From Sulfurimonas sp. SAG-AH-194-C21 (lineage in GTDB: Bacteria > Campylobacterota > Campylobacteria > Campylobacterales > Sulfurimonadaceae), in contig NZ_JAEMVC010000005.1 of NCBI RefSeq assembly GCF_029215985.1, positions 1 to 64,000 on the forward strand: a stretch of DNA of 64,000 nucleotides. The letters run 5' to 3'. Position 1 is the stretch's first letter. The number at the start of each line of letters is the position of its first letter. The notes beneath the pieces were generated by a model, which was not told where the DNA came from, searched no databases, and saw only the letters and a program-made list of their open reading frames with translations. Made by a program: the position numbers and the translations under genes. Positions 46,798 to 56,338 of the stretch are shown piece by piece.

Positions 46798-46844
46798 CAC
46801 TATAATGAGCAGAGCCCATTATAGTGGCAGGGACATTTGTCCCT
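46798..46844. repeat. Two adjacent palindromes, REP-like, between rplY and pth
   Basis: A perfect 10-bp inverted repeat CACTATAATG (46798-46807) / CATTATAGTG (46817-46826) with a 9-base loop is followed by AGGGACA (46829-46835) / TGTCCCT (46838-46844) with a 2-base loop. Both are GC/AT mixed unlike the AT-rich surroundings and encode nothing. This is the look of a repeated extragenic palindromic element; whether it is repeated elsewhere in the genome cannot be seen from this window. Confidence 0.45.
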
Positions 46845-46854
46845 ACAACCCCCT

Positions 46855-46879
46855 AAAGTTACAAAAAAAAACTTTTTTT
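46855..46879 (+). terminator. Weak rho-independent terminator candidate before pth
   Basis: AAAGTT (46855-46860) pairs with AACTTT (46870-46875) around an A-rich loop and runs into seven Ts (46873-46879). The stem is AT-only except one pair, so it would be weak. It could end the rplY transcript. Confidence 0.35.
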
Positions 46880-46899
46880 GAAATTTTAAAGATTAAAAT

Positions 46900-47463
46900 A
46901 TGCTTTTAGTCGGTCTAGGGAATCCTGGTTCCGACTATGAGAGTACACGCCATAACATCGGTTTTATGGTTATAGATGAACTTTCTCGTAGACTATCATC
47001 CTCAAATGTCTCCAAAACCGCTTTTTTAGGCAAAACTTACAAAACAAAAAATCATTTTTTATTAAAACCACAAACTTTTATGAATCTCTCTGGTGATAGT
47101 GTGATTAAAGTCAAAAACTTTTATAAACTCGAAGATGTAGTTGTAATACATGATGATTTAGATTTACCATTTGGAAGTCTGCGTTTTAAAAAAGGCGGGG
47201 GACATGGTGGTCACAATGGTTTAAAATCAATAGATGCAAATATTGGTAAAGAATATATACGTGTGAGAATGGGTATTGGGAAACCTGAGCATAAAGGAGA
47301 AGTGACTTCTTATGTTTTAGGTAAGTTTAGTTTGGAACAACAAAAATATCTAGCTGAGTTTATAGATATAACTTGTGATTCTCTTATGTATCTTTTTGAA
47401 CATACTATGCAAGAAACAAGTGCAAAGTTTTCACAAAAAGAACAACCAAAAAAGATGGCATAA
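46900..47463 (+). CDS. pth: Peptidyl-tRNA hydrolase
   Basis: Recycles peptidyl-tRNA released by stalled ribosomes. 187 residues. Motifs: LVGLGNPGSDYESTRHNIGF (catalytic His in TRHN), LLKPQTFMNLSG, VVIHDDLDLPFG and GGGHGGHNGLKSI. Normal length. The stop shares one base with the lptG start. Confidence 0.96.
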   Translation: MLLVGLGNPGSDYESTRHNIGFMVIDELSRRLSSSNVSKTAFLGKTYKTKNHFLLKPQTFMNLSGDSVIKVKNFYKLEDVVVIHDDLDLPFGSLRFKKGGGHGGHNGLKSIDANIGKEYIRVRMGIGKPEHKGEVTSYVLGKFSLEQQKYLAEFIDITCDSLMYLFEHTMQETSAKFSQKEQPKKMA

Positions 47464-48533
47464 TGCTTGCTTTTAAATATATAGCCTTTCATTATTTAAA
47501 ATATTTTTTTGTAATTATGACAGCACTTGTGCTTTTTATGGTTGGTTTTGACTACATGGGAAATGCTGAAAGTCTCTCATCTTCTGCGAATCTGATTTTA
47601 ATTTATCTTGTCTATAAAGCATTTTTTGCCATAGACATGTTGCTTCCACTAGCCCTTGTTTTTGCGATGATAAGTACAAAAATATTTCTTATCCGCTCAA
47701 ATGCTTTAGTCTCCTTCTTTTCTTTAGGATACACAAGAGTTGATGTTCTTCGTCCTTTTGTTGTGGTCTCAACTACAATTATTGTTCTGTTTATCTCTTT
47801 GCACTCATGGTCAAGTTTTGCAAGGGCCGATGAATTTTCAAATAATATTCGAGAAAACAACCAGTACTTAAGTCCTACAAGAGACCTTTTTTTTACTTAC
47901 AAAGGACAGTATGTTTATTTCTCTAAAATGCTTCCTTTGCAAGAAAAAGCAGAAAATATTCGTGTGTTTAGTGTGAAAAACAACTCCTTAAAAGAAGTTA
48001 TTATCGCTAAAGAAGCAGTATACAGGGATGATTATTGGTTTATTAAAGAAGCAGATATTATCACTAAACCCGATGATTTGAGTTTTTCATCAAGTGGAAT
48101 TGTTGTGACACAAACAAATGATCTAAAAATATTAAAAGGATTCCGTCCTAAAATTCTCGATCAAGTGTATGAGGGAAAAGTAAATTTTACTATTAAAAAT
48201 GCGATTGATGCAATTGTACTTCTAGAAGAGCAAAATATGAATACGAGTAGTATTAAAGGTGCCCTGTATAAAATATTTATCTATCCATTTTTTGTGCCAT
48301 GTTTGATAATTATTATATTCTTTTTTGTCCCAATTAGTGTGCGTTTTTTAAATGTTTCACTCTTTAGTTTTGGAGCAATTTTAGCAACTTTACTCATTTG
48401 GGGTGTTCTTTTTATGCTCATCGAACTCTCAAATAATAAAACTATTTCAAGTGAAGTAGGTGTTATAGCTCCTATTGTAATACTTTTTTTGATAGCATTT
48501 AGACAGTGGAAGAAATATCGGACAGCTACTTAA
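47463..48533 (+). CDS. lptG: LPS export permease, LptG/LptF type (YjgP/YjgQ family)
   Basis: 356 residues. Three membrane helices near the N-terminus (about 12-33, 53-75, 95-116), a periplasmic beta-jellyroll domain (about 130-260) and three C-terminal helices (about 275-350), as in the LptF/LptG subunits that take LPS out of the inner membrane with LptB. LptF and LptG cannot be told apart with certainty here; its place after pth matches the Helicobacter and Campylobacter gene called LptG in many annotations. Confidence 0.85.
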   Translation: MLAFKYIAFHYLKYFFVIMTALVLFMVGFDYMGNAESLSSSANLILIYLVYKAFFAIDMLLPLALVFAMISTKIFLIRSNALVSFFSLGYTRVDVLRPFVVVSTTIIVLFISLHSWSSFARADEFSNNIRENNQYLSPTRDLFFTYKGQYVYFSKMLPLQEKAENIRVFSVKNNSLKEVIIAKEAVYRDDYWFIKEADIITKPDDLSFSSSGIVVTQTNDLKILKGFRPKILDQVYEGKVNFTIKNAIDAIVLLEEQNMNTSSIKGALYKIFIYPFFVPCLIIIIFFFVPISVRFLNVSLFSFGAILATLLIWGVLFMLIELSNNKTISSEVGVIAPIVILFLIAFRQWKKYRTAT

Positions 48534-48588
48534 CGCCTCTATAAGTACATTTTAGATAGAATCATTTAAAAAAGAATTTGGAATTTTT

Positions 48589-49800
48589 ATGATTGATTTT
48601 AAAGCGATAACGCAAGAGTACAAAACCCCCCTATACATTTATGATTTTGATTATATGACTGCTCAGTATAATGAACTAAAAGCGGCATTTAAAGGTAGAA
48701 AATCTATCTTAGCCTATGCAGTAAAAGCAAACTCAAACCTTAGTGTTGTAAAACATTTTGCAAAAATGGGAAGTGGAGCTGATTGTGTTTCCATTGGTGA
48801 GGTTAGACGTGCATTTTTAGCAGGTGTTCCCGCTTATAGAATTATTTTTTCAGGTGTTGGTAAAACTGATGATGAGATTCGTGAAGCGATACAAAAAGAG
48901 ATACTCTACATCAATGTTGAGAGTGAAGCTGAACTTGGTCGAGTTGAACTTATAGCCAAAGAGTTAAACAAAGTTTCTCGTATAAGTATTCGAGTAAATC
49001 CAAACATAGACCCTAAAACACATCCCTATATCTCAACAGGTCTTCATGACAATAAGTTTGGTGTTGATTTAAGTTCTGCGAAACGTATGTACATTAAAGC
49101 AAATAACTCAGATAATTTAGACCCAGTAGGTATCCATTTTCACATCGGTTCTCAGCTTACAGAACTTCAGCCTATTCGTGAGTCTGCTGAGATAGTTGCT
49201 GATTTAGTGCGTTCGCTTTCTACAATAAATATAGAACTCAAGTTTTTTGATATTGGTGGTGGTTTAGGTATAAAGTACGATGATGAAGTGACAATCAAAC
49301 CTTATGATTATGCACAGGCAATTCTTGGCTGTTTAAATGCACTTGACCTTACTATTCTTTGTGAACCAGGACGCTTTTTAACTGCAAATGCAGGGTACTT
49401 CGTAAGTAAAGTTTTGTATGAGAAGCAAAATGGTGAGAAGAAATTTGTAGTGATTGATGGTGCAATGAATGACCTTTTACGTCCAGCTCTGTATAGCGCA
49501 TATCACAAGATAGATGTTATCACAGATTCTAAAGAAGAATCTCGCCCTGTAGATATTGTTGGACCTGTATGTGAGAGTGGAGACTTTTTTGCAAAAGATT
49601 ATCCATTACCTCCATTAGCACACAATGACTTAGTCATAGTAAATAGTGCAGGTGCATATGGTTTTGGTATGGGTAGTAACTATAATACTCGTGGACGTAG
49701 TGCAGAAGTTGCTATAGAAGATGGTAAGGTTAGACTTATTCGTAGACGTGAAACTTTTGAAGATTTGATTGCGTTAGAGACAGAATTTTTAGAAAAATAG
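48589..49800 (+). CDS. lysA: Diaminopimelate decarboxylase
   Basis: Last step of lysine synthesis, PLP fold-type III. 403 residues. PLP lysine in YAVKANSN (about residue 44), HFHIGSQ, IGGGLGI, CEPGRFL, and C-terminal VGPVCESGDFFAKD with the substrate-binding Cys. Start of the conserved lysA-HAD-pheA-hisC-fliF-fliG-fliH-dxs series. A TAGAAT (48557-48562) may be its -10; the next gene follows after 13 bp. Confidence 0.96.
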   Translation: MIDFKAITQEYKTPLYIYDFDYMTAQYNELKAAFKGRKSILAYAVKANSNLSVVKHFAKMGSGADCVSIGEVRRAFLAGVPAYRIIFSGVGKTDDEIREAIQKEILYINVESEAELGRVELIAKELNKVSRISIRVNPNIDPKTHPYISTGLHDNKFGVDLSSAKRMYIKANNSDNLDPVGIHFHIGSQLTELQPIRESAEIVADLVRSLSTINIELKFFDIGGGLGIKYDDEVTIKPYDYAQAILGCLNALDLTILCEPGRFLTANAGYFVSKVLYEKQNGEKKFVVIDGAMNDLLRPALYSAYHKIDVITDSKEESRPVDIVGPVCESGDFFAKDYPLPPLAHNDLVIVNSAGAYGFGMGSNYNTRGRSAEVAIEDGKVRLIRRRETFEDLIALETEFLEK

Positions 49801-49813
49801 AGGAGAGTAAAGT

Positions 49814-50590
49814 TTGTACTTCATAGATGTTCAAGGTACTTTAATCAGTGATATCGATAAGTCCCCAATAGAGGGAAGTGTCGAGTTTATATCACATCTT
49901 AATGCCCAGAAGATCCCGTATATGATAGTAACAAACAATACAAAAAAATCCTCTAAAGACTTTTATGAGTATCTTCGCTCAATAGGTTTTGATATTAGTT
50001 TTGACAAGTACCTTGACCCTTTGATGCTTTTAAAGACAAAAGTAGATAAAAAGTCTGTTGCGGCATATGGAGCACCTGAGTTCTTAAAGACTTTAGAGTC
50101 AATGGACTTTAGCCTTGACTTTGTAAAACCAAAAACAGTTCTTATCGCGATTAAAGAGGACTTTACTGCGGATGAGTATGCTCAAATGATAGACTTTTTA
50201 CTTGCTGGTGCTTCTCTTGTTGGTATGCACGAGACATCTATATATGCAAAAAACTCCAAACGATATCCTGGTGTTGGAGCTATTCTCAAACTACTAGAAT
50301 TTGCTACAAGTGTTTCGTATGAGGTAGTAGGTAAACCAAGTGATGCATTTTACACCCAAGCACTCAAACAGTTACAAAAGCAAGATACAAGTGCACAGTT
50401 TAACTCGATTACGATGATTAGTGATGATGTTAAAGGTGATCTTGGTGGGGCTAAAGAGCTTGGAATGAAGACGATATTTGTGACAAGTGGCAAGTATAAA
50501 TCAGCACAAGAGATAGTTCCCCTCTTGGATGAAAATTTAAAACCAGACTTAGTATATAAAAATATGCAAGAGATAATGGAGAAAATATGA
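49814..50590 (+). CDS. HAD-superfamily IIA hydrolase (NagD-like)
   Basis: 258 residues. First HAD motif is FIDVQGTL, with the nucleophile Asp but Gln where many have a second Asp-x-Asp position, a variation that could affect phosphatase activity. Second motif IVTNNTKKS, third VVGKPSDAFY, fourth ISDDVKGDLGGA. Family members dephosphorylate small phosphate esters. Start is TTG at 49814 with AGGAGAG about 7 bases upstream. Overlaps pheA by 4 bp. Its constant place between lysA and pheA in this phylum suggests a metabolic role, still unknown. Confidence 0.8.
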   Translation: MYFIDVQGTLISDIDKSPIEGSVEFISHLNAQKIPYMIVTNNTKKSSKDFYEYLRSIGFDISFDKYLDPLMLLKTKVDKKSVAAYGAPEFLKTLESMDFSLDFVKPKTVLIAIKEDFTADEYAQMIDFLLAGASLVGMHETSIYAKNSKRYPGVGAILKLLEFATSVSYEVVGKPSDAFYTQALKQLQKQDTSAQFNSITMISDDVKGDLGGAKELGMKTIFVTSGKYKSAQEIVPLLDENLKPDLVYKNMQEIMEKI

Positions 50591-51690
50591 AAGAGCAAAG
50601 TGACTGGCCAACCTTAGAAGATTGTAGAGATGCGATAGACACAATAGATACTGATATTTTAGCACTTTTAAATAAGCGAATGAAAGTAGTTGAGAGAGTT
50701 GGTGAGATTAAAAGTGATACCGGTGGTGCTATTTATAGACCTGAGCGTGAAAAGGCTATTATCTCTCGGCTGACAGGTATTAGTGAATCACAAAAAGGTC
50801 TTTTAAATGCTAATGCTATTGAAGCTATATTTTTAGAAGTTTTTGCAGTTTCTCGTAATCTTGAACTCCCTGAGCGTATCGCGTATCTTGGTCCAGAGGG
50901 AAGTTTTACTCATCAAGCAGCTGAGAGCCGTTTTGGGGCTATGAGTGATTACCTTTCTCTTAATTCTATTGAAGCAGTATTTAAGACACTTGAGGCAAAA
51001 CAAGCTAAATTTGGTGTTGTCCCTATTGAGAACTCCCGAGATGGAATAGTGGGAGAAACACTAGACTTACTCTCAAAATCATCAGTAAAAATTGTTGCAG
51101 AACTTTATATGCCAATTCATGTAGTGTTTGCAACCAAAGCACAAAGATTAGAAGATATAACAAAAATATACTCAAAAGATAAAGGTTTTGGTCAGACAAG
51201 AGAGTTCTTAAGTGAACATGGTTTTGAAAATGTAGAGCAAATTCCTGTTGAGTCTACAGCAAAGGCAGCAATACTTGCATCTAAAGATGAAAACGCTGCT
51301 GCAATTTGTGCGCATATAGCAGCAAAACTTTATGGTGTCCCTGTAATGTTTGAAAATATTGAAGATGAGGCAGATAATTCGACTCGTTTTGTAATACTTA
51401 GTGATTTTAAAAATGGAATGAGTGGAGATGATAAAACTTCTATACTTGTGCGCTTAACAGGTGCTTTAGAAGCTGGTGCCCTTGTTGGTTTTTTACAAGA
51501 CTTTGATGCTGAGAATGTAAATCTGAGTAAGATTGAGTCTCGACCATCAAAAGATAAAGATGGTGGATTTGATTATTGGTTTTATATAGACTTTTATGGG
51601 CATATAGATGAAGAAAAAATCCAAAATGTACTTAAAAAACATGCAGATGAAGTAACATGGCTTGGATCTTATGTGAAGGGTGAAAATTAA
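50587..51690 (+). CDS. pheA: Bifunctional chorismate mutase / prephenate dehydratase
   Basis: Converts chorismate to prephenate and then to phenylpyruvate for phenylalanine. 367 residues: chorismate mutase domain (1-95, with [26 protein letters not shown] helix), prephenate dehydratase domain (about 97-275, [14 protein letters not shown] and [14 protein letters not shown]) and a C-terminal ACT domain (about 280-367) with ESRPSKD, which binds Phe for feedback inhibition. ATGA overlap with the HAD gene; hisC 2 bp downstream. Confidence 0.95.
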   Translation: MKEQSDWPTLEDCRDAIDTIDTDILALLNKRMKVVERVGEIKSDTGGAIYRPEREKAIISRLTGISESQKGLLNANAIEAIFLEVFAVSRNLELPERIAYLGPEGSFTHQAAESRFGAMSDYLSLNSIEAVFKTLEAKQAKFGVVPIENSRDGIVGETLDLLSKSSVKIVAELYMPIHVVFATKAQRLEDITKIYSKDKGFGQTREFLSEHGFENVEQIPVESTAKAAILASKDENAAAICAHIAAKLYGVPVMFENIEDEADNSTRFVILSDFKNGMSGDDKTSILVRLTGALEAGALVGFLQDFDAENVNLSKIESRPSKDKDGGFDYWFYIDFYGHIDEEKIQNVLKKHADEVTWLGSYVKGEN

Positions 51691-51692
51691 AA

Positions 51693-52787
51693 ATGAAATT
51701 TAATAAAAAATTAGAAAATATAAAAACATATGAGGCTGGAAAGCCAATAGAACTTGTTGTTCGTGAGTTTGGTATAGCGCCAAAAGATATAGTAAAACTC
51801 GCTTCAAATGAAAATCCTTATGGCTGTGCACCAAAAGTACAAGAAGCTGTTATAAAGATAGTATCAAACATGGCACTTTATCCTGATGATAGTATGGGAA
51901 AATTAAAAGCAGGATTAACTGCAAGATTTGAGATTAATGAAGAGAATTTAATTATCGGAAGTGGTAGTGATCAGGTGATAGAGTTTATCATGCATGCTAA
52001 AGCGAATACAAACTCTAAAATTCTTATAAATAGTGTCACTTTTGCCATGTATGAGATATATGCCAACCATATAGGCTCTGAAATAATTAGAACAGCTTCA
52101 CAAGAACATAATTTAGATGAGTTTTACGATTTGTATAAAAGTGAAAAACCTGATGTGATATTTCTCTGTACTCCAAATAATCCAACAGGTGATGCAATAG
52201 ATGCTCTCTCAATGATGGATTTTATAGCAAAAATTGATGATAACACTCTAGTTGTTGTTGACGGTGCTTATATGGAATATGCAGCATTTAAAGATGAGAA
52301 AAAATCAGTTTCACCAAAAGAGCTCATAGAAAAGTTCAATAATGTAATCTATTTAGGGACTTTTTCTAAGGCATATGGTCTTGGTGGTATGCGAGTAGGA
52401 TATGGAATAAGTAGTCCTAAAATTATAAAAGAATTATATAAACTACGCCCTCCATTTAACATTACTACACTCTCTCTTGAAGCGGCATCAGTCGCCGTTC
52501 GTGAGAAAGAATTTGTGAATGAGTGTATAAGTTTATGTTTTAGTGAGATGAAACGCTACGAAGAGTTTGCAACTAAGCAAAAAATAGATATAATAGAGAG
52601 TTATACAAATTTTGTTACTTTATGCCTAAATAAAAACAGTAATTCTACTCAAATAGCCGATGCACTTCTGCGTCAGGGCATGATAGTGAGAGATCTTAGT
52701 GGTTACGGTATGAATGCATTGCGTGTAACAGTAGGAACACCAGCACAAAATAGTCGTTTTTTTGAATTAACGGCTGCGTTACTATAA
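51693..52787 (+). CDS. hisC: Histidinol-phosphate aminotransferase
   Basis: PLP enzyme of histidine synthesis; family members also aminate aromatic keto acids. 364 residues. [13 protein letters not shown] (about 37-49), [18 protein letters not shown] and the PLP lysine in [16 protein letters not shown] (about residue 227). Placed directly after pheA, so it could also serve phenylalanine or tyrosine synthesis, which HisC paralogues do in some bacteria. Followed 18 bp later by fliF. Confidence 0.93.
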   Translation: MKFNKKLENIKTYEAGKPIELVVREFGIAPKDIVKLASNENPYGCAPKVQEAVIKIVSNMALYPDDSMGKLKAGLTARFEINEENLIIGSGSDQVIEFIMHAKANTNSKILINSVTFAMYEIYANHIGSEIIRTASQEHNLDEFYDLYKSEKPDVIFLCTPNNPTGDAIDALSMMDFIAKIDDNTLVVVDGAYMEYAAFKDEKKSVSPKELIEKFNNVIYLGTFSKAYGLGGMRVGYGISSPKIIKELYKLRPPFNITTLSLEAASVAVREKEFVNECISLCFSEMKRYEEFATKQKIDIIESYTNFVTLCLNKNSNSTQIADALLRQGMIVRDLSGYGMNALRVTVGTPAQNSRFFELTAALL

Positions 52788-52805
52788 AAATTAAACGGGA
52801 AATTA

Positions 52806-54515
52806 ATGGACTTTAAGGTACTTTTTTCACAACTGGTTGTCCTCTATGACAAGTTAACAAAACAGCAAAAAACAATTATAGCAGCTGCTATTATAGGTAT
52901 TGTTGGTTTTTTAATTTTTTTAGTTGTATTTACATCCACAAAAAATGCGAAAGACTCTTATGAAGTTCTTTTTGATTCTCTTAGTTCTAGTGATGCTGCA
53001 AAAGTTGTTGCACAACTTGAGACAGATGGTGTGCCATATAAAATTGAAGCCAATAATGTTATAAAAGTTCCCAAAGGTGTTGTATATAAAGAGAGAATAA
53101 ATATAGCTTCTTTAGGTATTCCAAAAGATTCAGGTGTTGGTTTTGAACTTTTTGATAAACAAGAGTTTGGTGCTACTTCATTTGATCAAAAAATTAAACA
53201 TCTTCGTGCCCTAGAAGGTGAGCTTTCGCGTACTATTAATGCACTTGGACCAATTGAGAGTGCGACAGTTAGTTTAGCACTTCCAAAAGATACTCTTTTT
53301 GTTGCAAAACAGATAGATCCTACTGCGTCAGTAATGGTTGAAGTAGTGCAAGGAAGATCTCTTTCATCAAAGCAGATAAGAGGAATAAAAAATCTTGTTG
53401 CAGCAGCAGTACCTAAACTAACATCATCAAATGTAATGCTTGTAAGTAGTGATGGTAATACTCTTGGTGATGAGGATGAAATGGCTCAGATGGGTGAGCT
53501 TTCAGTAGTGCAACAACGCTATAAACTCAAAGAAGAGAAGAAACGTCAACGAAAAATTCTTGAAGTGATATCTCCTTTTGTTGGTGGAGCTGAAAAAGTT
53601 GTTGCACAGGTTACAATTGAGTTTGATTTTTCTATTAAAAATTCTACAAGTGAAACATATGATCCTGAAAATGTTGTAAGAAGTGAGCAAGTAAGTGAAG
53701 AAAAAAGAACTGGAAGCAAACCTTCTCCTGTAGGTGGTGTTCCTGGTACTGTGAGTAATATTGGCCCAGTACAAGGTCTTGCTGGTAATAAGACTAGTGA
53801 AGAATATATTAAAAATTCAGGAACAACAAACTATGAAGTAGGAAAGACGGTTAGTACTACTAAAAGTCAATTTGCGAGAATTACAAGAATTACAGCTGCG
53901 GTAGTAGTTGATGGTAAATATAAGGCTTCACTTGATGATAATGGTGAAGCTACAGATATCGTAGAATATGTAGCACTTAATGAGACAGATATTAATGCAC
54001 TCTCTTCTTTAGTTAGTCGTGCTATAGGTATAAATGAAGATCGTGGTGATCAAATCACGGTTCAAAATTTACAGTTCGATAGAGTCAAAACTGCACCATC
54101 AATAGATGGTGTTACTCAAAGTAAGATGTTTATTTCAACATATTTAGCTCCTTTTTCTGGAGCCTTTAAATATCTGTTTGTTATTATACTATTACTGATT
54201 CTTTACAAAAAGGTTATTTCACCTTTTGCAGATAGAATGCTTGAAATTTCAAGAGAAGAAGATTCTCTCAGTGCTCCTGTATTAGATATAGAAGATGATG
54301 CAGAAGAAGATTTAGTTGAAAAAGTACAGCAGATGCGTAAAAAAGTTGAAGATCAACTCGGTGTTGGTGAGAACTTTAATGAAGATGAACTTAAATATGA
54401 AGTTATCTTAGATAAAGTGCGAGCAATGGCTGATGCAGAACCTGGAGATATAGCATCTCTTCTTCAAGCACTTTTAAGCGAAGAGGCAGATGCAAACCTC
54501 CCTAGAGTGGGATAA
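52806..54515 (+). CDS. fliF: Flagellar M-ring protein FliF
   Basis: 569 residues. Forms the MS ring in the inner membrane. An N-terminal membrane helix (about 23-44), the ring-building domains with YEVLFDSLSSSDAAKV and SLGIPKDSGVGFELFDKQ, a disordered stretch around residues 300-345, a second membrane helix (about 450-468) and a C-terminal cytoplasmic tail that binds FliG (NFNEDELKYEVILDKVRAM). Start ATG with GGGAAA before it. No sigma-54 box is seen, so it is probably read from the amino-acid operon. Confidence 0.96.
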   Translation: MDFKVLFSQLVVLYDKLTKQQKTIIAAAIIGIVGFLIFLVVFTSTKNAKDSYEVLFDSLSSSDAAKVVAQLETDGVPYKIEANNVIKVPKGVVYKERINIASLGIPKDSGVGFELFDKQEFGATSFDQKIKHLRALEGELSRTINALGPIESATVSLALPKDTLFVAKQIDPTASVMVEVVQGRSLSSKQIRGIKNLVAAAVPKLTSSNVMLVSSDGNTLGDEDEMAQMGELSVVQQRYKLKEEKKRQRKILEVISPFVGGAEKVVAQVTIEFDFSIKNSTSETYDPENVVRSEQVSEEKRTGSKPSPVGGVPGTVSNIGPVQGLAGNKTSEEYIKNSGTTNYEVGKTVSTTKSQFARITRITAAVVVDGKYKASLDDNGEATDIVEYVALNETDINALSSLVSRAIGINEDRGDQITVQNLQFDRVKTAPSIDGVTQSKMFISTYLAPFSGAFKYLFVIILLLILYKKVISPFADRMLEISREEDSLSAPVLDIEDDAEEDLVEKVQQMRKKVEDQLGVGENFNEDELKYEVILDKVRAMADAEPGDIASLLQALLSEEADANLPRVG

Positions 54516-54524
54516 GGAGAAAAA

Positions 54525-55553
54525 ATGGCAAATTTATCACAACAACAACGTGCAGTCTTTGATGAGATGAATATGTCTGAAAAGATTGCAATTTTACTTC
54601 TTCAACTTGGAGAGGAAACAACTGCGGGGATATTCTCAGCATTGACTGTAGAAAGTATTACAGAAATTTCAAAATATATTGCAACAAATCAAACGATTGA
54701 TAGAGGTGTCGCTACGGCAGTTCTTGAAGAGTTTCATGCAATTTTTCAATCTGGTCAGTATCTTACATCTGGTGGTTTAGAGTATGCTCGAGAACTTCTT
54801 TATAGAACACTTGGTCCAGAAGAAGCAAAGAAAGTACTTGATAAACTCAGTAAAAATATGCAAGATACACAAAATTTTGCCTATCTTTCAAAAATCAAAC
54901 CACAACAGCTCTCTGACTTTATTCAGCATGAGCATCCTCAAACTATTGCTCTTATTTTGGCACATATGGATGCTACTGAAGCGGCAGATACTCTACAGTT
55001 CTTTCCAGATGAGTTACGAAGTGAAGTTGCAATGCGTATGGCAAGACTTGGTGATATTTCGCCATCAGTTATTAAACGTGTATCAGCAGTACTCGAGTCC
55101 AAACTTGAGTCTCTTGCTTCATACAAAGTTGAAGTTGGTGGGCCTCGTGCAGTTGCTGATGTGTTTAACAGACTTGGTGCAAAAAGTTCTAAATCTACAC
55201 TTGCTACGATTGAGCAGGTAGATGAAGAGTTAGCATCACTCATTAAAGAGATGATGTTTACATTTGAAGATATAGTAAGTCTTGATAAAACAGCGATTAC
55301 AGAGACTCTTAAAGCCGTTGATAAGGGCGAGTTGATGTTAGCACTTAAGTCTTCACCAGAAGAGTTAAAAGAGAAGTTCTTCTCTGCTATGAGTGAGCGT
55401 GCTCGTGATGCATTTGAAGAAGAGATGCAGTTCCTTGGTGCTGTTAAAATGAAAGATGTTGAAACAGCTCAGAGAAAAATTGTTGAAGCTGTTAATGGTC
55501 TTGCAGAGTCTGGTGTAATCCAAATGGGTTCAACAGAAGAGATGATAGAGTAA
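54525..55553 (+). CDS. fliG: Flagellar motor switch protein FliG
   Basis: 342 residues. Rotor protein between FliF and FliM that transmits torque. N-terminal domain with MSEKIAILLLQLGEETTA, middle domain with EHPQTIALILAHMD (EHPQ motif) and C-terminal domain with MFTFEDIVSLDKTAI and charged torque helix. AAGGAGA before the ATG. Between fliF and fliH. Confidence 0.96.
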   Translation: MANLSQQQRAVFDEMNMSEKIAILLLQLGEETTAGIFSALTVESITEISKYIATNQTIDRGVATAVLEEFHAIFQSGQYLTSGGLEYARELLYRTLGPEEAKKVLDKLSKNMQDTQNFAYLSKIKPQQLSDFIQHEHPQTIALILAHMDATEAADTLQFFPDELRSEVAMRMARLGDISPSVIKRVSAVLESKLESLASYKVEVGGPRAVADVFNRLGAKSSKSTLATIEQVDEELASLIKEMMFTFEDIVSLDKTAITETLKAVDKGELMLALKSSPEELKEKFFSAMSERARDAFEEEMQFLGAVKMKDVETAQRKIVEAVNGLAESGVIQMGSTEEMIE

Positions 55554-55556
55554 GAT

Positions 55557-56333
55557 ATGGCACAAGTGATTAGAGAAGATAATCTAGAAAAACATAATGT
55601 AAATAAATATAATTTTAAAGTTATATCTACTGGAAATAAAAACTCAGATGAGAATGTCTCTACTGTTGGTGAAGAACTTACACCTCGTGCCAAGATTCAA
55701 GATGTAGATTCGAGTGCTTTAAGTAGTAGTTCAAAAGAGTCGTTGATTGAGTCTTTGATGCAAAAAACAGATGAAATGTCATCAAACTTTATCAAGTTAC
55801 AGATGAAGTTAGAACAAAAAGAAGAAGAGTATGCACTTTCACTCACAAAAGCTAAAGAAGAAGCTTTTGCAGAAGGTATGGAAGCTGGAGTTGCTAAGGC
55901 TAAAGAAGATGTAAGTAATAATACATCTCAGAGCATGGAACTTTTTGCATCTTCGGTTAAAAAGCTTGAAGAGAGTGCTAATGAGTTTGAAGTATCACTA
56001 GAGGGTATTAAACGCGAATTAATTACAGCTGCTTTAGATATTGCTAAAGAAGTTGTGCGAGTAGAAATAGGTGTGAGCGCAAATGAGATTGCAAAAATAC
56101 TCTCTTCTGAGTTACTAAAAGATTTACAAAGTGCCTCCAAAGTTACACTTAAAGTAAATCCAAATAATCATGGAACAATTTCAGAGCATGTTGGAAAGTT
56201 AGAACATATAAGTGTAGTAAGTGATAGTGCAATAAGTGAAGGTGGAGTTATAGTACTTAGTGATGCAGGTAACATTGACTCACAAATAACTAAAAGATTT
56301 GAGAGGGTAAGGCGAGCAGCTTTAAGTGAATAA
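55557..56333 (+). CDS. fliH: Flagellar assembly protein FliH
   Basis: 258 residues. Dimeric regulator of the FliI export ATPase. A variable N-terminus, then a long coiled coil with alternating charged residues (EQKEEEYALSLTKAKEEAF, about 85-145), and the C-terminal FliH/HrpE domain (about 160-255) with ALDIAKEVVRVEIG, LKVNPNNH and DSAISEGGVIV. 3 bp after fliG and 5 bp before dxs. Confidence 0.93.
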   Translation: MAQVIREDNLEKHNVNKYNFKVISTGNKNSDENVSTVGEELTPRAKIQDVDSSALSSSSKESLIESLMQKTDEMSSNFIKLQMKLEQKEEEYALSLTKAKEEAFAEGMEAGVAKAKEDVSNNTSQSMELFASSVKKLEESANEFEVSLEGIKRELITAALDIAKEVVRVEIGVSANEIAKILSSELLKDLQSASKVTLKVNPNNHGTISEHVGKLEHISVVSDSAISEGGVIVLSDAGNIDSQITKRFERVRRAALSE

Positions 56334-56338
56334 AACGA

